A stretch of DNA of 64,000 bases from Ophiocordyceps camponoti-saundersi (nom. inval.). Its lineage: Eukaryota; Ascomycota; Sordariomycetes; Hypocreales; Ophiocordycipitaceae. Below are positions 55,977 to 64,000 of the stretch, in pieces; positions within the stretch are counted from its first letter, which is position 1, and each line of letters starts with the position of its first letter. The position numbers and the translations under genes were made by a program. The stretch spans positions 248,001-312,000 of the forward strand of contig PDHQ01000019.1 of assembly GCA_003339415.1 (NCBI GenBank), read 5' to 3'. The notes below the pieces were generated by a model that saw only the letters and a list, made by a program, of their open reading frames with translations, was not told the origin of the DNA and searched no databases.

Positions 55977-57579
55977 ATGTCTCTCCCATTCAAGCTCAAC
56001 GATGCCAGTCTCCTTCGCTTCGATTGCCATGTCAACGGCGACTGGAAAGCGGCCCAGTCCGGCGAGCGATTCCCCCTAATCGACCCGGGCTCCGGCTCGA
56101 CCTGGGGCGAGTGTGCGGTCGCAGGCGAAGCCGAGGTCGACGAGGCGGTGCAGGCGGCTCAGAAGGCCTTTGAAGAATACCGCACCTGGACGCCGAGGCA
56201 ACGCGCCGAGGCTCTGCTTCGATGGAACGAGCTCTTGGAGGTGGCGCGCGACGACTTGGCGACGATGCTGGTCCACGAGACGGGCAAGCCGCTGAAAGAG
56301 GCGCACGCCGAGATCGACTATGCCCTGCCCTTTATCGCCTGGGCTGCGGGCGAGACGGAGCGTGTGCACGGAAGATGGCAGACGCCCTCTTCCGGACCGG
56401 GCCGAAGAGCCATCACCATCAAGCAGCCCGTCGGCGTGGCCGTCGCCCTGGTGCCGTGGAATTTCCCCGTCGTGCTCTGCCTACGCAAGATGAGCACCGC
56501 CTTGGCGGCCGGGTGCTCGCTGGTGCTGAAGCCATCGCCCGAGACGCCCGTGACAGCCCTGGCGGCGGCTAAGCTCATCATCGAGGCCGGCTTCCCGCCG
56601 GGCTTGGTCAACGTGCTACCGACCAGCCTCCAAGGCACGCCGATAGTGGCCGAGGCGCTCTGCCGACACCCGCTGGTGCGCATCGTGTCCTTTACCGGCA
56701 GCACGCGCGTCGGGCGCATCATCGCCGGACTGTGCGCCAAGGAGCTCAAGCGATCGACGCTCGAACTCGGCGGGAACTGCCCCTTTATCGTCTTCGACGA
56801 CGCCGACCTCGACAGGGCGGTGGAACAGCTCATGGGCCTCAAGTGGCGACACGCCGGCCAGGTTTGCATCTCTGCCAACCGCGTCTACGTCCAGCGCGGC
56901 CTTCACGACCGGCTCGTCGAACAGTTGGTGGCCCGCGCCTCTAAGCTCTCCGTCGGCCACGGCATGAAGGAGGGCGTCACCATGGGCTCTCTGACGACGG
57001 ATCGTGGGCTGGATAAGGCCGAGGAGCTGGCCAAGGACGCACGGGAAAAGGGCGCACGCTTCGTCCTCGGTTCGGGCGAGCGCGTCTCTGGCGGCGGCTA
57101 CTTCATGAAGCCGACCATCGTCACGGGCTTGAAGCCGGACATGAGCATGAGCCGCGAGGAGATTTTCGCGCCCATGTTGGGCGTGGCCATCTTCGACGAC
57201 GAGGATGAGGTTGTGAGGCTCGCCAACGATACTAGCATGGGCCTGGCCAGCTACGTCTTTACCCAGGACGTTGATCGGCTCTTCCGCATGTTTGAGAAGC
57301 TCGAGGCGGGCGTCGTTGGTCTGGTGCGTGAACTCTTTGTTTTCCCCCCATCTCCTCCCCTTCCACCTCCTTTCTCACCCCCCCCCCCCACCCCCTTTTT
57401 CTTTTCCCTTTTTCCTTCGCTGACGGACAATCAAGAATACGGGCAACTCGTCGTCGACCGAAGTTCCCTTTGGCGGCATCAAGGCCAGTGGTTGGGGCAA
57501 GGAGGGCGGCATGGAACTAGGACTGGACGAGTATATGTGGACCAAGTCCGGAACCCTGTCTGTCAAGAATCATTGGTGA
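55977..57579 (+). CDS. Aldehyde dehydrogenase, succinate-semialdehyde dehydrogenase-like
   Basis: Exons are 55977-57323 and 57436-57579, with a 112-bp pyrimidine-rich intron 57324-57435 (gtgcgt..atcaag, phase 0), giving 496 residues. It oxidises an aldehyde to an acid with NAD(P). The general base Glu263 (LELGGN) and nucleophile Cys297 (GQVCISANR) are present with the usual 34-residue spacing. PWNFP, FTGSTRVG and EIFAPML are also seen. The second exon gives NTGNSSSTEVPFGGIKASGW, GKEGG and the tail. MWTKSG, the overall length and GQVCISANR fit the succinate-semialdehyde dehydrogenase group best, but substrate assignment is inference. Confidence 0.92.
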
Positions 57580-59381
57580 TGCGGTGAGGCTTCGGAGCGA
57601 GCACCAAGCGTCATCGTTTGCGCTGGACCACAAACGCCGACATACATGGACGCATATCCGTACATACACACTTAGGTAGTGAGTATTCAGTGGTTAGGCA
57701 GGGAGTTTCTTTTTCCTTCTTCCTCTTCCTTTTAGCCTCCCTCCCTTCCATGCCGTCTCGCCCCCCCCCCGGTCGTTTATCCCAACACGAAGCAGGAAGT
57801 AGAAATGAGTACCGAAACTGCGGCACCTGCTTGCATCGGAACAGACGGAGACAGTCCCAGCGGTAGGGTTGAGCGACTGATTGTTGTCTCTGCTGCAGGG
57901 AGTAGGCTGTCGTCCGTTGTTTTGTTTCTCTTCGTGTGGATGGACGGATAGGATAGGACAGGATAGGATAGGATGGATAGGATGAAGGGGGAGGGGTGGG
58001 TGCCTGCATCTTCCCGTGAAGCAACAAGGAAACAGTTTGCGAGCAATCATGGTCAAGCCAACGGCGCCTCTAGGACCGAGCCGCATCGCCCACCCCCCCT
58101 TGTATGTACATACCTGCATACGGATAGCGCCACAACCACATCTGGCCGGGGAGACCCGGATGTAGGTGGCGTCTTCGTCGTCTTCGTCTTCGTCGTCGTC
58201 GTCGTCTTCTTTTCCTTCTTTTTCCTTTTTAGCCCCCCTTCCTCATCCCCTGTCTGTCTCCCCGAGCCCCCTGGCCGGCCACGGGTTGGGAAGACGCCCA
58301 TTCGTTGGGGCTATCGGCTGTCGGGCCCCTGGTTTCTCAACGGCAGAAGTTGGGAAGTTGTGTTAAAAGGATCCGGATTCCTGGGTCGAGTTTGTATGTA
58401 AAATGGTATATGGAGGGGAAGGGGGGGTGTGTGCGTGGTAAAACACGTCTTCGTCGTCATCGTCGACAGCCTCCTCGTTTGACTTGGAACCGTCAGACTA
58501 CTGGGAGAGAAGAAAAAAGCCGGACGGTGTTACGACAACAAGAGGGAAGAGAAGAGGGGGGGTGGGAAAGGTCCCGTTTGCCTCGTGGCTGCGGCATCAG
58601 CCTATTCCGGCGATTGGCCCCCCTTCGCTTCTGACCTTGACCGTGATCCGTCGAGTCGGGGCGAAACGGACAATCGATGCGCTCTCCCCGATGATCCGCT
58701 GTCGATGGACAAACACGACATCCCTGTCGAGAGCTGGAAAAAAGAACGAGGTTACATGTCTGATGGAATGTATCAGGGGCCCGTGGCTAGCATGGGTTGT
58801 GTCCGTAGGTAGTATCATCGAAGCTTCGGTACCTGGAATGAGATTGAGCAAAAGGACTGCCACGCGAGCGAGCTTGTGCCCCCCCCCCCTTACCAGACAG
58901 ACAGAGAGACGACTCTTGGGACAGAGACTCAAGGCACGCACTGCAGACCAGACCAGCAGGGGTTGATGGGAGAGGGAAAAAAATAATCCTAGACATCCGC
59001 CGATTGCTGTCGTTGACCAGAATGCTTGTTATATAGCTCGCCGCTCCCTCATGTCGGACTCTTTTCAGTTCGCTCTTCTTTCTTCAGCAGCATCGACTCT
59101 TCCATCTCTCTCTCTCTCTCCATCTCTCTCTCTCTCCATCTCTCTCTCTCCATCTCTCTCTCTCTTGTCTGCGCAGCTCGACACTCGTCCTACAACTTGA
59201 GCTCGACTCATCTCTCTTCCCATATCTTGAAGTTTTGACACCTTGTCCCATCGCTTCAGCTCGATTATTATTACCATCCCGTCTCAGTTCGGGCGAGATT
59301 TACCTTGGACAATTGCTGTCTAAGCAGCTATCAACGCTTTCTCTCTCTCTCTCTCACACACACACGAATATCAACATCATC
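57580..59381. other. Intergenic spacer
   Basis: No gene is supported. It contains TATCCGTA at 57655, TACGGATA at 58119, an imperfect ggataggaca/ggatagga repeat at 57947-57982, a GTC/TTC tract at 58172-58215 and CT tracts at 59106-59164 and 59340-59355. A frame at 58484-58966 lacks any recognisable feature. Confidence 0.45.
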
Positions 59382-59465
59382 ATGTCGCGCGGGCCGTATG
59401 ACGTTACGGGCGTGGTCAAGAAGCCCAACGCCCCCAACCCGCCAAAACCATCCCGAACAAGCTGA
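59382..59465 (+). CDS. Possible very short protein (27 residues), uncertain
   Basis: A basic, Pro/Asn-rich 27-residue frame (starting MSRGPYDVTGVVKK) follows a gene-like CT/CA-rich leader with a good ATG context (acatcatcATG). A GTGAGA donor just after its stop and a ctactacag acceptor at about 59537 suggest a spliced transcript. It could be a micro-protein, a uORF of a spliced gene, or noise. I do not recognise it. Confidence 0.22.
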   Translation: MSRGPYDVTGVVKKPNAPNPPKPSRTS

Positions 59466-60039
59466 GAAGGTGAGAGAGAGAACAAGTCGAGGGAACTGAG
59501 CCAGAGACAGAATTGCTAAGACTTTTCTCTACTACAGTCGACTTTGTTTGTTTTTTCACGCTGGCGTTAGGGGCAAAAAAAAAGACGCATGTTCTACTGT
59601 CTTCTTTTCTTCTTCTCCGAATTCGAGTTGTTGTTTATTTTATTTTTTTTCCCTTTCTTCCTTGCTCCTTGGACAATTACCGGCCTAAGCAAAACAGAAA
59701 GGGGAGGGGAGGGGGAAGGGAGGGAAAGGGAAAAAAAAAAGGAAGGACGGGGAGAAAAGGGGCAAGATGGAAGAGGGTAAGGTGGTGGGCATAGAGATAG
59801 AGACGGGGTCTGACGGGTAGAGAGAAAAGAAAAAGAGGCGCCAGCAATGGCAGGGCAGGCAAAGAGAGAGGATAGATAGACTGAACGGGTTACAGAGAGC
59901 GGCAACGCATTATTTTCTTACATATGTACCGTGTTTTAGAGAGAGGATTTTGTGCGTGTGCGTGTGTGCGTGTGTGTGCGTGTGAGAGTGCGTGTGAGAG
60001 TGCGTGTGAGAGTGCGTGTGAGAGTGCGTGTGAGAGTGC

Positions 60040-60070
<31 letters not shown>

Positions 60071-60874
60071 TTTTGACACGCACAGATATCGCCATGTCGG
60101 ACAGTGTCCGTCTACCATTGTGCGTGTACGCTCGTGCACGTGTGCGTGCGTACCTATTGTTAAGAGAGACAGAGAGAGAGGCAGAGAGAGAATGAGAGAG
60201 ATTCTGCACATTGATGATCATAGCGGCTCGTTAATTGATAGCCCTGCTGTGCTCTGTCTCAGCACGTGTGGCCGACCAGCTGCAGCTGCAGCAGCAAAGA
60301 GCTGCCTTCGGGGGCCGATTTCATCAGGCATTCAATATAAACGGAATTTAGTCCTCCCGGAGCCGGTAAAGATTTATCGAAGTCACTATCAAGTATCCAA
60401 GTACTTCGCTAGTGACGAGCTAGCCATAGAAGGAGCTTAGTCATGGTTGGAGGGAGACATCATTTACTACTCCGTACTTGGTTGGGGGGTCTGGAGACAG
60501 ACATTCCCGGACATCATCAGTTCACGATTTTCGTTCCCTTTTTTGGGACCACCACTTTTCGTCTTGTTTTGAGGCCATTCTGTTAAAGTCAGGTGTGACG
60601 GTGTGAGCAGCTAGCCGGTTCATACTAATCTAGCTGAGTCATGCTTATATGACCTACACACTGCAGAAGGCCATCAGTGCCATCAGAGGTTGCTTCTGGT
60701 ACAAATGCACAATTCATCATCATTACCTAACCCTCACGAGAGGTCCGTTTCTGTGATGCCTCTTTGTCTTCTATTTTCTATTCTCAAGGACTTGCTGTGT
60801 GCATTCTGACCATTGAGAGATGCAGCTCCGGTATAGAGAATTTATATAAGCAGATAGCACCGTGACGCGTCTTA
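59466..60874. other. Intergenic spacer with GT-rich repeats
   Basis: A purine-rich patch lies at 59699-59775, the GT-type repeats at 59950-60065, and TACTCCGTA at 60468-60476. No gene is supported. Confidence 0.45.
59984..60043. repeat. 12-bp minisatellite, unit GAGAGTGCGTGT, five copies
   Basis: Four perfect units and one variant (gagagtgcttgt) are embedded in a GT dinucleotide tract (59950-60065). Confidence 0.92.
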
Positions 60875-61191
60875 ATGCGTACTTGCTGTTCAAAGCTATC
60901 TTTACTCATCCTGCTCTTTCTTCTGCCCTCCTTGGCCGCCGCCGCCGCCCTCGATAGCGCCCGTGGTCCTTCCAAGCGAAATTTCTTCAAGGGCAGATAC
61001 TACGAAGAGAATGATAGTTTTAAAGAGCAGCAGCGTATCCGTACAAGACGTGCTATATGTAAGTTAGACGTAGGGTAGACCGTAGGGGCTACACGCTTGT
61101 GTAAGTTTGCTGAGTTGCTCTACTGGCCCCGTTAGCTCCATGTACCAGCTACTTGATAGCTACCTCGACACATCTCTGCCGGCACCGGTAA
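60875..61191 (+). CDS. Candidate small secreted peptide precursor (two exons)
   Basis: Proposed exons are 60875-61058 and 61136-61191, with a 77-bp intron 61059-61135 (gtaagt..gttag, phase 1), giving about 79 residues. Residues 1-25 form a strong signal peptide (LSLLILLFLLPSLAAAAA). The mature part has a KR site after SARGPS and an RTRR site later, which could be cut by a Kex2-type protease, and two cysteines in the exon 2 tail. Without splicing the frame ends at 61078. A TATA-like ttatataag lies about 30 bp upstream. No family is recognised, and the evidence is only structural. Confidence 0.38.
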
Positions 61192-61892
61192 AATGAAATT
61201 CCGACAATTTGAGATGCCTGCTATTTAAACATGGATGCTTGATAAAGGGGGGCCGGCTTGGAAACATGGGACGAAGGTGTGAAAAAAAGGGGAGAGTACG
61301 GATAGAGGAGGGGAGGGCAGAGAAGCCTAAGGGGATGGGAGGGTAGGGGGGGGCTTGCTCGGATGGTCCGCGAGACAGCCGAAGGGAATAGGATGGTCGC
61401 CTGAAGCCTTTCATTTTCGGAACCGAGCCGAACCAGCCGCGGATGGGACGACTGGGGGAAGGAACTGGTGAGGGTGATGAGAATGGGAGATGATGCTTCG
61501 TGAAGCAGACGCACACGCGCGCGCGCAGACACACGCAGACACACACACACACACACACACACACTCTCTCTCTCTCTATACTGTATGTCTATGTATGTAT
61601 GTACTCCGTATTGGTGTTTCTCTCTCTCTCTCTCCTTTCGACTCTTCGTCAGCCAATCGACGGCTCGTGCGCGCCTCGACGTGGAACGTGCCTAAATAGG
61701 CATCGAGACGCTTACAGGCTGCCCCCCTAACATGGAACTCGGATACTACCTCAGCCTCGTCATCTTCAACCAGCTCCCTCGCTCTCGCACTTCGCCCTCT
61801 ATTTTCCTTTCTTCCCTCTCCCTCCCCTACCTCACCCCCCCTTCACTCTCCATCTCTCTTCATCCGCTCGCCGTTCCGATTCGCCTGTTATC
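61192..61892. other. Spacer with AC and CT microsatellites; promoter of the MFS gene
   Basis: It contains TACGGATA at 61297, a CA/CG tract at 61511-61564 running into CT (61565-61577), TACTCCGTA at 61602, a second CT run near 61618-61634 and a CT-rich leader before the ATG at 61893. Confidence 0.5.
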
Positions 61893-63333
61893 ATGGCCCT
61901 TGTCGACCCTGCCACGAGGAAAAAGGTCCTCCGCGTCATCATCGTCTCCCTCCTATTGGATTTGGTGAGTGGCGCCCCGGGCGGAGCATGCCAAGCCATT
62001 CGGATCCCCACTGATTCTCTCCACCCAAGATCTCCTTCACCTTCATACTACCGCTCTTCCCCAAGCTCCTCGAGTTCTATCGCGACCGTGAAGCTCCATC
62101 CCTGCGAGAAGCCGGCCCGCCGACATTACTCCAGCGCCTCCTCGTCGGTCTCAACAACTACAAAGCCGCCTTTTCCCGCCCCATCGACTCGCGTCATGAC
62201 ATTGTTCTACTGGGCGGCGCCATGGGCTCGCTCTTCTCGTGCGCCACGCGAACCTCTTACCACTCGTCGTCGACTTGCTGACGCGCCCGATAAGCCTGCT
62301 ACAAGCCATAGCCTCACCGGTCATCGGCCGCTTATCCGACCGACGTGGCCGCCGCACCGCACTTCTTGCCTCCATGTGTGGCAACATCCTCTCCGTCCTA
62401 CTGTGGCTTGCCGCCGTTGATTTCCGCACCTTTGTCGCCAGCCGCGTCGTCGGCGGTCTTTCCGAGGGCAATGTCCAGCTCGCCAATGCCATCGCTAGCG
62501 ACATCTCGGACGACGCTTCGCGCGGCTCCACCATGGCCATCATCGGCGCCTGCTTCTGCGTCGCATTCACCTTTGGCCCGGCGCTGGGCGCTTGGCTTAG
62601 CAATGTAGCCGTCTTCTCCGCGAACCCGTTCGCCATGGCGGCCGGTTTCAGCCTGTTCCTCGTCCTTGTCGAGACGATTTACCTCTACCGCTGTCTTCCC
62701 GAGACGCTCCCAGCCTTGACGCGGCCCGAACGTCGAGCCGACAAGGCCAGCACCGAGGCTAAGCGCAAGGTCGAAAGGACAAACTCACCCTCCCTGCTTT
62801 ATGCCGTCAACTTCTTCTTCCTGCTCTTCTTTTCCGGCATGGAGAGTTCGCTCTCCTTCATGACTTACGATCTCTTCGCCTTCACCTCGGCCAAGAACGG
62901 CAGGTTGCTGGGCTTCATCGGCCTTGTGGCATCCATCCTCCAGGGCGGCGTCACCCGCAGGATGCCGCCTCTCCTGTCCATCCGTGTAGGCGTCTTAGCC
63001 TGCCTCGCGTCCTTTATCCTGCTCGGAAGGATCGACACCGTAGGCGGCTTGTACGCGGCAGCCACCTGTCTCGCCACGACTTCGGCAACCGTCGTCACGG
63101 GCCTGAACACGCTCAGCAGCCTCGACGCGAGCGAGGACGAGCGCGGGAGCAAGCTGGGCATCTTGCGAAGCTGGGGCCAGCTCGGACGCGGGCTAGGCCC
63201 CGTCTTATTCACCAGCATGTACTGGTGGGCGGGACGAGAATATGCATACAACGTGGGCGCAACAGGAATCCTCATGGTGGCAGCGGCCGCCATGGTAGGA
63301 CTGAAGACGCCTCGTACGCAGAGGTCAAAGTAG
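61893..63333 (+). CDS. Major facilitator transporter (MFSD10/tetracycline-resistance-like)
   Basis: Exons are 61893-61964, 62030-62238 and 62295-63333, giving 439 residues. Introns are 61965-62029 (gtgagt..cccaag, phase 0) and 62239-62294 (56 bp, gtgcgc..gataag with a gctgac branch, phase 2). The first span is split by intron 1 (VIIVSLLLDL / ISFTFILPLFPKLLEFY). The spliced GGAMGSLFSLLQAIASPVIG is followed by GRLSDRRGRRTALL, the classic MFS loop motif, and then VVGGLSEGNVQLANAIASD. The C-terminal half starts near FFFLLFFSGMESSLSFM. It is probably an endomembrane transporter of unknown substrate, and about 10-12 spans are expected. Confidence 0.88.
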
Positions 63334-64000
63334 GACGCGAATTGTACGATAGGAACGAGACACACGAGAGCATCTGAGAGCGCTGTAGGATACCAAGTTG
63401 GCGTGGCATATGAAGGACAACTCATAGAGCAAAGGGTTAAAGGAGATTAAGTAGGTAGGGATAGACAGGGCCAAATAGCGTCCCCCCCCCGGAGAAATTA
63501 CTAGTACTCGGATTTGTACCGAGATTCTCGACTGCTTCCAATGACTTGACAGGAGTTTGTCGACTTGCTCAAATTGCTAGTACCCTATGTGGATTTGTTA
63601 GGCTCGCAACTATTGGGTTGTGGCAGAAGCAAGACGACTTTGTGTGGCAGGCAGTAGTATCGCGATTCGAAGGATTAAGCAGATGTCTAACACATGGACA
63701 AATTGAGAGTGATGATCCTTGGATTGGTGATGGGGATCGCAGGCCGCATTGTGTGTGCCCGGCGTTGCTCTTGTGTGATGAGCTGCCCGAGGATTCTTTC
63801 TGTGCAACGTTCACGGGCCTTGATATCACATTGTGATTCTCTGCATAGCTCAGGCAAACTACGGATACATAGCCATGTACGAATATGTGTATGTATGTAG
63901 GGATGTATGTATGTATGTGCTATATGTGATGTTGATGAACGGGGAGTTTTTGGCTTAACACCCATCAGTTCTACGGATACTGATATATGCAGATATCGAG
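63334..64000. other. Right-end spacer
   Basis: This is the 3' flank of the MFS gene. Two TACGGATA copies are near the end (63860, 63972), with an ATGT tract at 63888-63918. No gene is supported. Confidence 0.5.

Noticed and set aside
58484..58966. 160-residue forward frame and 114-residue reverse frame
   Set aside because: No domain, signal peptide or splice support; the amino-acid mix looks like translated spacer.
59984..60043. Regular 12-bp repeats considered as a CRISPR-like array
   Set aside because: The units are contiguous with no spacers and lie in a GT dinucleotide tract of a eukaryotic genome, so this is a minisatellite.
1..64000. tRNA, rRNA, or transposon remnants
   Set aside because: I looked for T-loop-like GGTTCGA contexts with matching acceptor stems and for transposase or reverse-transcriptase motifs on both strands and saw none; a computed scan would be more sensitive.

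Overview
This window is nuclear DNA of a filamentous ascomycete (Pezizomycotina, most likely Sordariomycetes). The evidence is short introns (about 56-230 bp) with GT..AG ends and CTGAC/CTAAC-like branch sites, a nitrogen regulator of the AreA/NIT2 type, a Dbf2/Sid2 kinase, the fungal form of Mediator Med12 (Srb8), and CT-rich gene leaders. Many genes only become complete when two to seven reading frames are spliced. I give exon joins reconstructed from splice signals and conserved protein sequence. The genus cannot be told from this alone.

Layout. (1) 1-829: the 3' end of a spliceosomal DEAH helicase (Prp22). (2) 1.1-7.3 kb: four consecutive genes for small or repetitive secreted proteins. 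One has 22 cysteines in CC modules, one is a two-exon knottin-like peptide, one has a Gly/His-rich repeat followed by a C-CC-C-CC-C tail, and one is a small secreted or membrane-anchored protein. This looks like a lineage-variable secretome island. (3) 9.8-16.8 kb: an RBR-type RING protein that lacks the expected catalytic cysteine, an orphan 174-residue protein, a multi-pass membrane protein, and ribosomal protein eS28. (4) 18.2-36.8 kb: conserved regulators, namely an F-BAR/RhoGAP protein (Rgd1 type), Med12, a CREG-like secreted split-barrel protein, Dbf2/Sid2 kinase and the AreA/NIT2 GATA factor. (5) 36.8-41.5 kb: a large non-coding gap rich in TATG and CCTA microsatellites. (6) 41.5-57.6 kb: a Wbp11-like splicing protein, a monocarboxylate-type transporter, phosphopantothenate-cysteine ligase beside an acetyl-CoA transporter (a coenzyme A pair), Cenp-O/Mcm21, a GPI-anchored wall protein, Yae1, and an SDR dehydrogenase followed by an aldehyde dehydrogenase. 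(7) 57.6-64 kb: mostly microsatellite-rich spacer with two weak small-peptide candidates, then a three-exon major facilitator transporter.

Most genes are independent transcription units. The plausible functional neighbours are the secreted-protein island, the CoA-synthesis/acetyl-CoA-transport pair and the SDR/ALDH oxidation pair. The strongest unexplained signal outside genes is an 8-mer, TACGGATA (reverse complement TATCCGTA). I found it 21 times by eye in the non-coding sequence, against about 2 expected by chance in 64 kb. It occurs in none of the well-supported coding exons.
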